DNA from: an uncultured Marinilabiliaceae bacterium
Lineage (GTDB): Bacteria; Bacteroidota; Bacteroidia; Bacteroidales; Marinilabiliaceae
Direction: 5' to 3'
Length of the DNA: 64,000 nt
NCBI GenBank assembly: GCA_937920475.1
Contig: CALEUX010000015.1
Coordinates: forward strand, 62,001 to 126,000
Shown piece by piece: positions 53,993 to 62,244 of this stretch. Each line of letters opens with the position of its first letter. The first letter of the stretch is position 1. A model generated the notes under the pieces. It saw only the letters and a program-made list of their open reading frames with translations, was not told where the DNA came from and did not search any database. The position numbers were made by a program, and so were the translations under genes.

Positions 53993-55102
53993 ATGAGTTT
54001 TTATCCAAAACTGGTATTGGATGCATTACAGCATGTGGTTCATCCGGGAAAAGGAAAGGATATTATTTCGTTAGGAATGGTTGAAGATGACATCCGCATT
54101 GATGGTAAAAGAATCAGCTTCAGCCTCCTGTTCGACAGGGCCAACGACCCCATGGTGGCATCTGTTAAAAGTGCCTGTGTACAAGCCATTAAAACCTATG
54201 TAGGTAAGGATGCCGACATTGAAGGAAATATTTATGTTAAAATTAAACCTCGGCAACCCAAGCCGGAATCCACCTTATTGCCGGGCGTTGAGCATGTTGT
54301 TGCCATTGCATCAGGTAAAGGTGGCGTGGGCAAATCAACTGTTACAAGTAATCTGGCCGTTGCTTTAGCACAAAAGGGTTATAGCGTAGGGTTATTGGAT
54401 GCTGATATTTTTGGTCCTTCGGTACCCAAAATGTTTGCTACCGAAGATGCCCGTCCTCAATTAGAGAAGATTGACGGTAAAGACCGCATTGTCCCGGTTG
54501 AAAAATACGGCGTAAAATTATTGAGTATCGGGTATTTTGTAAATCCCGACGATGCACTGGTTTGGCGCGGTGCTATGGCCACCAATGCGCTGAAACAGCT
54601 CATTGGTGACGGATTGTGGGGCAAACTCGATTATCTATTAATCGACCTTCCTCCGGGTACAAGTGATATTCATTTAACGTTGGTGCAAACCATTCCTTTA
54701 ACCGGGGCAGTGGTTGTAAGCACACCACAGGAAGTGGCTTTGGCTGATGCGCGTAAAGGCATCAGTATGTTTCAGGGTGAAAAAATTGACGTTCCGGTGT
54801 TAGGATTGGTGGAGAATATGGCATGGTTCACCCCGGCCGAGTTTCCCGAAAACAAGTATTATATTTTTGGGAAAGAAGGTTGTAAAAATCTTGCTGAAAA
54901 ACTGGGCTTGCCACTTTTAGGTCAAATTCCTATTGTGCAAAGCATTCGCGAAGGGGGCGATGATGGCGTGCCTCCCGCAATAAACATTGATACAGTTACC
55001 GGATTAGCATTTTCAAAGCTGGCTGATGCGGTGGTGGAGGCAGTGCAGGAGAGAAAAACCAATCTCCCGCCAACAAAAGTGGTTGAAATAACAAAAAAGT
55101 AA
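53993..55102 (+). CDS. mrp: Mrp/ApbC-type P-loop ATPase for Fe-S assembly
   Basis: 369 residues. Residues 1-90 are a DUF59-like domain. Residues from about 100 form a MinD-type ATPase with the deviant Walker A GKGGVGKST, IDLPPGTSDIHLTLVQ and VENMAWF. The family carries and transfers 4Fe-4S clusters. It is directly followed by a NifU-type gene, matching that role and the suf genes elsewhere in the window. Confidence 0.92.
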   Translation: MSFYPKLVLDALQHVVHPGKGKDIISLGMVEDDIRIDGKRISFSLLFDRANDPMVASVKSACVQAIKTYVGKDADIEGNIYVKIKPRQPKPESTLLPGVEHVVAIASGKGGVGKSTVTSNLAVALAQKGYSVGLLDADIFGPSVPKMFATEDARPQLEKIDGKDRIVPVEKYGVKLLSIGYFVNPDDALVWRGAMATNALKQLIGDGLWGKLDYLLIDLPPGTSDIHLTLVQTIPLTGAVVVSTPQEVALADARKGISMFQGEKIDVPVLGLVENMAWFTPAEFPENKYYIFGKEGCKNLAEKLGLPLLGQIPIVQSIREGGDDGVPPAINIDTVTGLAFSKLADAVVEAVQERKTNLPPTKVVEITKK

Positions 55103-55120
55103 TTGTCAATAAATAATGCA

Positions 55121-55357
55121 ATGGATAAGCAAGAAGTTTTAGAGAATGTAAAAATAGCCCTCGAAGGTATCCGTCCATATTTACAGGCCGATGGCGGTGA
55201 TATTTCAATTGTGGAAATTACTGATGATATGGTTGTAAAAGTTCGGCTTCAGGGTGCTTGCGAAGGATGCCCTATGAGCATGCAAACGCTTAAGGGGGGA
55301 GTGGAAATGGTAATTAAAAGCAATGTGCCTGCTATAAAGGAGGTTATTGCTGTGTAG
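55121..55357 (+). CDS. NifU C-terminal-domain protein
   Basis: 78 residues from the ATG at 55121. The track start at 55103 is a TTG codon directly after the mrp stop. LQADGGDISIVEITDDMVVK and GACEGCPMSMQTLKGGVE contain the CxxC that holds an Fe-S cluster. It probably acts as a carrier or scaffold with the Mrp ATPase. Confidence 0.92.
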   Translation: MDKQEVLENVKIALEGIRPYLQADGGDISIVEITDDMVVKVRLQGACEGCPMSMQTLKGGVEMVIKSNVPAIKEVIAV

Positions 55358-55376
55358 CAAATACATCATGAAAGCA

Positions 55377-55414
55377 AAAAGGGTCTGAATTCTTGAGAAC
55401 TCAGGCCCTTTTTT
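55377..55414. terminator. Bidirectional intrinsic terminator
   Basis: AAAAAGGGTCTGA and TCAGGCCCTTTTTT form a hairpin with one bulge or mismatch, with A-runs and T-runs on both sides. It lies between the convergent NifU-type gene and infB and can end both transcripts. Confidence 0.85.
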
Positions 55415-55432
55415 GATGTTGGTATTTAACTT

Positions 55433-58393
55433 TTATAGTTTTCTTGAAACTTCAATCTCTTCGTAAGCCTCTATCAGGTCACCAACTTTAATATCGTTGA
55501 AATTATTGATATTTAAACCACATTCAAAGCCGGAAGCAACCTCTTTGGCATCATCCTTAAAACGTTTGAGCGAGCCAAGTTCTCCGGTGTAAATTACAAT
55601 ACCATCGCGAATAACCCTGATTTTAGAGTTACGTTTAATTTTTCCTTCTTTCACCATACAGCCGGCAATAGTTCCAACTTTAGTGATTTTGAAAGTTTCA
55701 CGCACTTCAACCGTTGATAGAATTTGCTCTTTAATTTCGGGCGATAACATACCTTCCATAGCAGCTCTAATCTCTTCAATGGCATCATAAATAATACTGT
55801 AGAGACGAATGTCGATTTGTTCCTTTTCGGCTATACGGCGTGCAGCCAATGACGGACGTACCTGGAAGCCAACCACAATGGCATTGGAGGCGGCGGCCAG
55901 CATAATATCCGATTCGGAGATTCCACCTACGGCTTTGTGAATCACATTCACCTGAATTTCCTCGGTTGAGAGTTTTATTAATGAGTCGGAAAGTGCTTCA
56001 ATAGATCCATCCACGTCACCCTTAACAATCAAGTTCAGTTCCTGGAAGTTTCCTATGGCAATACGACGACCAATTTCATCCAGCGTAATATGTTTCTGGG
56101 CGCGCATGCCCTGTTCGCGTTGCAACTGTAGTCTCTTGGTAGCAATTTCTTTGGCTTCCCGCTCATTATTCATCACGTTGAACTTTTCACCTGCCTGAGG
56201 TGCGCCGTTTAATCCGAGTATAAGAACCGGTTCAGATGGACCAACAGAATCGATACGCTGATTGCGCTCGTTGAACATAGCTTTTACGTGACCAAAATAT
56301 GACCCTGCGATAATCAAGTCGCCAACTTTCATGGTTCCTGATTGAACCAGTAAGGTTGCTACGTATCCTCGTCCGCGGTCAAGAGTGGATTCAATTACCG
56401 AACCAACGGCAGCTTTATTTGGATTAGCTTTAAGTTCCAGAATATCGGCTTCAAGCAGAACTTTTTCGAGCAACAATTTTACGTTGGTACCAAATTTTGC
56501 TGAAATTTCCTGACACTGGTATTTTCCACCCCAGTCTTCAACCAAATAGTTCATATTGGCCAGTTCTTCCCGAACGCGGTCGGGGTTAGCACCGGGTTTA
56601 TCAACCTTGTTTATGGCAAATACAATGGGAACACCAGCAGCAGCCGCGTGATTGATGGCTTCAACTGTTTGTGGCATTACATTGTCATCGGCAGCTACAA
56701 TAATGATTACAATATCGGTTACTTGTGCACCCCTTGCTCGCATGGCAGTAAATGCCTCGTGACCTGGAGTATCCAGGAAAGTTATCATCCTTCCGCTATC
56801 GAGTTTTACGCTGTAAGCACCAATGTGCTGTGTAATACCACCAGCCTCGCCTGCGGTAACATCTGCACTTCGGATAAAATCGAGTAACGATGTTTTACCG
56901 TGGTCAACGTGACCCATTACGGTTACAATTGGTGGTCGTTCTATCAAATCCTCTGGACTATCTTCCACTTCAACAATGGATTCGGCAACTTCCACACTGA
57001 TGAATTCAGTTTTATAACCAAACTCTTCAGCTACCAGAGCAATGGTTTCAGCATCGAGACGCTGGTTAATAGAAACAAATAAACCAAGGCTCATACATGA
57101 TGCAATAATCTGGTTAACCTGAACATTCATCATGTTGGCAATTTCGTTGGCCGTAACAAACTCAGTAACCCTGAGTATTTTCTTTTCCTCGTCGAGGCGA
57201 TCCATTTCGGCCTGATGACGCTGCGATACCATGTCGCGTTTATCGCGGCGGTGGCGTGAAGCTTTCGATTTTCCTTTTGAAGTTAATCGCGCCAAGGTGT
57301 CTTTAATTTGCTTGGCAACATCCTCTTCGTTAACCTCGGGCCTAACCGGGCGTTTTTTAATTTTTTGAGCTTTCTTTTTTACAAGGGCCTTTTTCTCACC
57401 TTGAACAGCGGGGGCTCCGGGTTGACCCTGACCTGGCTGAGCTTGCTTAACCTGACCAGGTTGACCGGCGGGTTTCTCGCCATTTCCGCCAATATTTACC
57501 CTTTCTTTATCTTTTTTAATCCGCTTTCTTTTTTTCTTGCGGGCTTTTTTATCGTCTCTGTTTTCACCATTTCTAACCGGTTCGGTGGGCAGTTCAATTT
57601 TCCCTACCACGGTAGGCCCTGAAAGCTTCTGCACTTTAGTTGGCATAAAGTTTTCCTGTTGGGCAGATTCCCTGATTTCAGCAGGCTCTTGTTTTACTGG
57701 TTGTTTTACTTCGGCAGGAGGTGTTTTTACTTCCTGTTTAGCTACTGGTTCCTTTGATTGCGAAGCCACAGGCTGTTCTTTTACCGGAGCTGGTTTGGGT
57801 GGTTCCGGTTTAGGTTTCGGAGCATTCAAATCAATTTTCCCAACCACCTTTATTTCGTCTTCCAGTTTTTTTACTTGAACCGGAATGTGCTCAACTTCCT
57901 TTTTCTGCGGTTTCTCTTCAACCTTGGATTGTTCGGGTTGTTTTGGCTCAACTTTAACAAAGGGTTTTTCGGCCACAGGTTCAGGTTTTGGCTGAGGCTC
58001 CGGCTGTTTCTCTATAGGTTTTTTTGGAGACAAATCAATTTTGCCAACCACTTTAACATCAAGGGTTTTCCTGGGTTCCTGGAAGAGTTTTTCCGCAGGA
58101 CGTTCAAATGCAGCATCCTCTTCATCAGAAGTATCATGGTCTTCGTGCAAATCTTCGATGGAAATGGTTTCTTTCTTCTCTTTATGCTTACGATCAATTA
58201 ATTCCTCTGATGCTTTTTTTACGGTTTGATCAAGTTTGTATTCTTTACTCAAGATTACAAACATTTCTTCCGAAACCTTGGTATTTGGATTCACATCAAT
58301 GTTGAATCCCTTTTTATGAAGGAATTCTACAATGGTTGATATCCCAACATTCAGTTCTTTTGCTACTTTGCTTAATCTTTGTCCAACTGCCAT
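55433..58393 (-). CDS. infB: Translation initiation factor IF-2
   Basis: 986 residues. The N-terminal IF2 motif ([20 protein letters not shown]) is followed by a long, Pro/Lys/Glu-rich disordered part at about 80-400 carrying three VVGKIDL/VVGKIEL repeats at 115, 183 and 262. The GTPase domain has [21 protein letters not shown] and [11 protein letters not shown]-terminal domains complete the family length. It brings initiator tRNA to the 30S subunit. It is the last gene of rimP-nusA-infB. Confidence 0.96.
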   Translation of the reverse strand: MAVGQRLSKVAKELNVGISTIVEFLHKKGFNIDVNPNTKVSEEMFVILSKEYKLDQTVKKASEELIDRKHKEKKETISIEDLHEDHDTSDEEDAAFERPAEKLFQEPRKTLDVKVVGKIDLSPKKPIEKQPEPQPKPEPVAEKPFVKVEPKQPEQSKVEEKPQKKEVEHIPVQVKKLEDEIKVVGKIDLNAPKPKPEPPKPAPVKEQPVASQSKEPVAKQEVKTPPAEVKQPVKQEPAEIRESAQQENFMPTKVQKLSGPTVVGKIELPTEPVRNGENRDDKKARKKKRKRIKKDKERVNIGGNGEKPAGQPGQVKQAQPGQGQPGAPAVQGEKKALVKKKAQKIKKRPVRPEVNEEDVAKQIKDTLARLTSKGKSKASRHRRDKRDMVSQRHQAEMDRLDEEKKILRVTEFVTANEIANMMNVQVNQIIASCMSLGLFVSINQRLDAETIALVAEEFGYKTEFISVEVAESIVEVEDSPEDLIERPPIVTVMGHVDHGKTSLLDFIRSADVTAGEAGGITQHIGAYSVKLDSGRMITFLDTPGHEAFTAMRARGAQVTDIVIIIVAADDNVMPQTVEAINHAAAAGVPIVFAINKVDKPGANPDRVREELANMNYLVEDWGGKYQCQEISAKFGTNVKLLLEKVLLEADILELKANPNKAAVGSVIESTLDRGRGYVATLLVQSGTMKVGDLIIAGSYFGHVKAMFNERNQRIDSVGPSEPVLILGLNGAPQAGEKFNVMNNEREAKEIATKRLQLQREQGMRAQKHITLDEIGRRIAIGNFQELNLIVKGDVDGSIEALSDSLIKLSTEEIQVNVIHKAVGGISESDIMLAAASNAIVVGFQVRPSLAARRIAEKEQIDIRLYSIIYDAIEEIRAAMEGMLSPEIKEQILSTVEVRETFKITKVGTIAGCMVKEGKIKRNSKIRVIRDGIVIYTGELGSLKRFKDDAKEVASGFECGLNINNFNDIKVGDLIEAYEEIEVSRKL

Positions 58394-58463
58394 AAATGGA
58401 ACTTCGGTTTTAAAATGGTATTATCTGTGATTTGCAAATCTTTGCATGACAAAGATAATTTAT

Positions 58464-59705
58464 TTATTCAAATTCAGATTTTAATATTGAAATCACTTCC
58501 TTGATGGTTTCTTCTTCAAGGTCAGTGCGTTTAGTCAAGTCTTCCACTGAAAGGTCGAGTACCGACTTGGCCGTATCACAGCCAATAGCCTTCAGTTCGT
58601 CGAGAATCCAGCTTTCAATTTCATCGGAGAATTCATCCAATGGTACATCTTCCTCCTCTTCTTCCGCTTCGGTTTCACGATACACATCGAGTTCGTATCC
58701 GGCTAGCTGACTGGCCAGCCTGATATTGATACCACCTTTACCAATGGCCAGCGAAACTTCTTCGGGACGAAGGTATACCTGGGCTCTTTTTGTATCCTCA
58801 AAAAGTTTGATGCTTGAAATTTTTGCGGGGTTAAGCGCCCGTTGAATAAACAACTGTGTATTGTTGGTAAAATTAATAACATCGATATTCTCGTTACGCA
58901 ATTCACGAACAATTCCATGGATGCGGGAACCTTTCATACCAACGCAGGCGCCAACAGGGTCGATACGATCGTCGTACGATTCAACGGCCACTTTGGCTCT
59001 TTCGCCCGGCATGCGAACTATCTTCTTAATGGTAATGAGTCCGTCGTGGATTTCAGGCACTTCAAGTTCGAACAACCTTTCAAGGAAAACCGGTGAGGTT
59101 CGCGAAAGAATAATCAGCGGATTGTTATTTCGGATTTCTACTTTGAAAACAACGGCCCTTATAGAGTCACCCTTTCGGTAGAAGTCAGATGGAATTTGTT
59201 CGGCTTTGGGTAAAATCAGTTCATTGCCTTCATCGTCGAGAACCAGAATTTCGCGTTTCCAAATTTGATATACTTCGCCCGTAACAACCTGGCCTATACG
59301 TTCTTTGTATTTATTATAAATGGTATCCTTTTCAAGTTCCATAATGCGGGCCGAAAGGTTTTGGCGCAAACTCAAAATGGCTCTGCGACCAAAGCTGTGG
59401 AATTTCACCTCGTCGGTTACTTCTTCACCAATTTCATAATCGGCATCAATTTTTTTTGCTTCGGTAAGCGAAATCTGAAGATTGGCATCGGTTACTTCGC
59501 CATCGGCTACCACTTCGCGGTTACGCCATATTTCGAAGTCACCTTTATCGGTATTGATGATAACATCAAAGTTTTCGTCGGTACCAAACAGTTTAATCAG
59601 CACGCCACGGAACGAGTCTTCCAAAACGCGAATCATGGTTACCCTGTCGATGTTCTTCAGTTCTTTAAACTCAGAAAACGTATCTATCAGATTGATATTT
59701 TCCAT
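58464..59705 (-). CDS. nusA: Transcription elongation factor NusA
   Basis: 413 residues from the ATG at 59705 (MENINLIDTFSEFKE). The N-terminal domain, an S1 domain (GQVVTGEVYQIWKREILVL), and KH domains (ACVGMKGSRIHGIVRELRNE; SLAIGKGGINIRLASQLAGYE) follow. The C-terminal part is shorter than in E. coli, with an acidic linker (EAEEEEEDV) and one helical repeat. It acts in pausing, termination and antitermination. It lies between rimP and infB, as usual. Confidence 0.95.
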   Translation of the reverse strand: MENINLIDTFSEFKELKNIDRVTMIRVLEDSFRGVLIKLFGTDENFDVIINTDKGDFEIWRNREVVADGEVTDANLQISLTEAKKIDADYEIGEEVTDEVKFHSFGRRAILSLRQNLSARIMELEKDTIYNKYKERIGQVVTGEVYQIWKREILVLDDEGNELILPKAEQIPSDFYRKGDSIRAVVFKVEIRNNNPLIILSRTSPVFLERLFELEVPEIHDGLITIKKIVRMPGERAKVAVESYDDRIDPVGACVGMKGSRIHGIVRELRNENIDVINFTNNTQLFIQRALNPAKISSIKLFEDTKRAQVYLRPEEVSLAIGKGGINIRLASQLAGYELDVYRETEAEEEEEDVPLDEFSDEIESWILDELKAIGCDTAKSVLDLSVEDLTKRTDLEEETIKEVISILKSEFE

Positions 59706-59726
59706 TGTAATCAATTAAGCGTTGTT

Positions 59727-60191
59727 CTAAAACTTAATTATTTCTTTCACAAATTTTACTTCATCAAAATTAAATGCATGATTGAAAACCTGCAACTCTT
59801 TTTTCTTTTTACCTTCGGGTTTCACCATTTTCTCTTCTTTAACAACGAAGCCTGTTTGAGATGCTTCGGTAAGAATTCCGGTAATTTTTTTCGAGTCTTT
59901 GGTCATCACTTCCACGCTTCGGCCAATATTTTTAGCATACTGGCGAGGCACTTTAAAGGGTTGCCCTATCCCTGCCGATGACACCTCCAACGAGAAATCT
60001 TCAGCTTCACGGTCGAACGAGTTTTCTATTAATCTGGAAATTTGAACGCAATAATCGATGGGAACGCCCTTTTCTCCATCTAAAAAAACGATTATCAGGT
60101 TGGAAGGCTTCACCTCGGCGCTTACCAGAAAGTACCCGTCTGCTTCAAGCTTCTCATTGATAACATCAATGATTTGACTTTGTGAAATCAT
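59727..60191 (-). CDS. rimP: Ribosome maturation factor RimP
   Basis: 154 residues. INEKLEADGYFLVSAEVKPS opens it, CVQISRLIENSFDREAEDF is the central RimP segment, and SLEVSSAGIGQPFKVPRQY is the hallmark loop. It helps assemble the 30S subunit. It is the first gene of the operon, with a promoter box of near-ideal spacing upstream. Confidence 0.92.
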   Translation of the reverse strand: MISQSQIIDVINEKLEADGYFLVSAEVKPSNLIIVFLDGEKGVPIDYCVQISRLIENSFDREAEDFSLEVSSAGIGQPFKVPRQYAKNIGRSVEVMTKDSKKITGILTEASQTGFVVKEEKMVKPEGKKKKELQVFNHAFNFDEVKFVKEIIKF

Positions 60192-60257
60192 ATCGCAAAC
60201 TATTAATAAAATAGGGGACTTTCTGTCCCCTAATCTTCCTAAGGCTCAAAACCGGTG

Positions 60258-60265
60258 CAAATTTA
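60258..60265 (-). promoter_or_regulatory. Promoter of rimP-nusA-infB
   Basis: Minus-strand -7 TAAATTTG with a TTG at 60286-60288 gives a 20-nt spacer, close to the Bacteroidota consensus. It lies about 67 nt before the rimP ATG. This is one of the best promoter calls in the window. Confidence 0.65.
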
Positions 60266-60360
60266 GTGATGAATGGCGGATTTTCCAAACATTTGTTTTA
60301 GAAATAAATAAATAATTATGCCATTGGTCAACTGTTTTGGATAGGTTTCAGCCTATTTTG

Positions 60361-60368
60361 TATCTTTG
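60361..60368 (+). promoter_or_regulatory. Promoter of thiL
   Basis: TATCTTTG with TTG at 60337-60339 gives a 21-nt spacer. The implied leader is about 143 nt, AU-rich, with no recognisable TPP riboswitch motif. The 325-bp divergent gap holds this and the rimP promoter. Confidence 0.6.
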
Positions 60369-60516
60369 GGCATTATAACAGGCTGCTATTTTTTTTGTTA
60401 CATCGTATCGTCACGTGTGCAATATGTTATATATCAATTAAATATAGAATGCTGGCAAAATAAATATTATATATAAATATTTGAAGCCTGTAGCCACAAC
60501 ATAACCATAAAATAAG

Positions 60517-61548
60517 ATGGATGTAAAAGGAACTCCCTTATCGGAGATTGGATTGTATGGTTTAATGAACCGATATCAGCAAAAAGCTGGTTCCAAACAA
60601 TCGTCAACCATTATTGGAATGGGCGATGATAGTGCTGTTATTGCCCCGGCTGGTGAGTACCAACTAATGACCAGCTTGTTATTTTTAGAAGGGATACATT
60701 TTGATTTGATTTATACGCCGTTAAAGCATTTGGGATACAAATCAGTGGTTGCTGTTGCGTCGGATTTACTGGCCATGAATGGTAAGCCCGGTCATTTATC
60801 GATAAGTCTGGGTTTAGGTAATAAAATGATGCTTGAAATGGTTGATGAGTTAATGGATGGCATTTTGGGGGCATGTGAGCGGTATCAGATAGATATTGTT
60901 GGTTTTAAGCCAACATCATCATTAACCGGATTGTCAATATCGCTTACTATCACGGGTTCAGTTCAGAAATCAGAATTGGTAACACGAAGCGGAGGTAAAG
61001 CAACCGATGTTATTTGTGTGTCGGGCGATTTAGGCTCAGCTTTTATGGGTTTGCAGTTATTAGAGCGCGAAAAAAGGGTTTTAAAAGCCAGTGGTGATGT
61101 TAAACCCGAATTCGGGAACAGCGATTATGTGCTGGAACGTCAGTTGCGCCCCGAAGCCAAAATCTGGGTTTTGGAAAGCTTTAAAAAGCTGAAAATAAAA
61201 CCCACTGCCATGATTCATGTAAAAGATGGGCTATCGGCTGCCTTGCTGTTGCTTTGTAAGGCATCGAACAGTGGTTGTCGCATTCATGAAAAGAAAATAC
61301 CCCTGCATCAGATAACCTTAAAAGTTGCCCTTGAATTGAATTTCAACCCTTTAATAGCAGCATTAAACGGAGGTGAAGATTATGAGTTGCTGTTTTCGTT
61401 ATCTTTGACAGATTATGAAAAGGTAATGAATGAATTGCCAGAGCAAATAACGGCTATTGGATACCTGACCGAGCGGGAGAAGGGTTGCAGAATTTTTTCA
61501 TCAGGCGACCAGGAAATAGAGATACAGGCACAGGGGTGGAAGGATTGA
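60517..61548 (+). CDS. thiL: Thiamine-monophosphate kinase
   Basis: 343 residues. GMGDDSAVIAPAGEYQLMTS gives the metal-binding Asp pair, HLGYKSVVAVASDLLAMNG and LNGGEDYELLFSL the later conserved sites. It phosphorylates thiamine monophosphate to thiamine diphosphate. Motifs fit ThiL. The GDD, where some enzymes have GDDA, is intact. Confidence 0.85.
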   Translation: MDVKGTPLSEIGLYGLMNRYQQKAGSKQSSTIIGMGDDSAVIAPAGEYQLMTSLLFLEGIHFDLIYTPLKHLGYKSVVAVASDLLAMNGKPGHLSISLGLGNKMMLEMVDELMDGILGACERYQIDIVGFKPTSSLTGLSISLTITGSVQKSELVTRSGGKATDVICVSGDLGSAFMGLQLLEREKRVLKASGDVKPEFGNSDYVLERQLRPEAKIWVLESFKKLKIKPTAMIHVKDGLSAALLLLCKASNSGCRIHEKKIPLHQITLKVALELNFNPLIAALNGGEDYELLFSLSLTDYEKVMNELPEQITAIGYLTEREKGCRIFSSGDQEIEIQAQGWKD

Positions 61549-61629
61549 TTGATAATCAATAGTTGAAAGTATAATAGTTATTAGCTGGGATTTCTAAAAT
61601 ATAGAGAAGTTTAAAAAAGCTTTTAAGTT

Positions 61630-62211
61630 ATGTATGATTTTGTATCAGGAAAAATAGTCCAGAGCAGTCCTGCTCACGTTGTGATTGAAAACAACGGACT
61701 AGGTTTTTTTATCAATATTTCTCTGAATACTTTTACTGCGTTAAAAGAGAAAACCGAGGCATCGCTATTTGTCCATGAAAACATCCGGGAAGATGCCTAC
61801 AATCTTTTCGGTTTTTTTGAGAGCAGCGAAAGAGACCTGTTCAGACACTTGATTTCGGTTTCGGGCATTGGTCCAAATACCGCGCGCATGATGCTGTCGT
61901 CGTTACAACCGGAAGAACTGAGAACAGCTATTTTAACAGGAAATGTTGAATATTTAAAAGGTATTAAAGGAATAGGTCTGAAAACAGCCCAGCGAACTAT
62001 TGTGGAACTAAAAGATAAACTTGGGAAAGAACCGGCCGACCAGAAATTATTTACTTTAGCGAACAATACAGTGCGCGATGAAGCGTTATCAGCTTTAGTA
62101 ATGTTGGGTTTTCCGAGAGTTGCCGCATTAAAGGTAGTAGAGAAAATTTTAGCCCAGGAACCCGATTGCAAAGTGGAACTATTGGTAAAACAAGCGTTGA
62201 AAATGCTGTAA
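61630..62211 (+). CDS. ruvA: Holliday junction DNA helicase subunit RuvA
   Basis: 193 residues, standard length. The OB-fold start YDFVSGKIVQSSPAHVVIEN, two helix-hairpin-helix motifs (SVSGIGPNTARMMLS and GIKGIGLKTAQRTIVELKD) and a C-terminal RuvB-binding domain (VLVKQ-type end LLVKQALKML) are present. It recognises four-way junctions and guides RuvB. It is read toward sprA, with only 33 nt between them. Confidence 0.94.
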   Translation: MYDFVSGKIVQSSPAHVVIENNGLGFFINISLNTFTALKEKTEASLFVHENIREDAYNLFGFFESSERDLFRHLISVSGIGPNTARMMLSSLQPEELRTAILTGNVEYLKGIKGIGLKTAQRTIVELKDKLGKEPADQKLFTLANNTVRDEALSALVMLGFPRVAALKVVEKILAQEPDCKVELLVKQALKML

Positions 62212-62244
62212 CGCGTTTGTGTTACCAAAGAAAATCCTTAACCA

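Noticed and set aside
57758-58201. 147-codon plus-strand ORF in the infB region
   Set aside because: It is an antisense shadow of the low-complexity IF-2 tail.
59265-59981. 238-codon plus-strand ORF over nusA/rimP
   Set aside because: It is fully antisense to two well-supported genes and its Phe/His/Asn-rich composition is that of a reverse-frame shadow.
60369-60516. Possible thiamine (TPP) riboswitch ahead of thiL
   Set aside because: No CTGAGA-type core is seen and the leader is too AT-rich for that fold.
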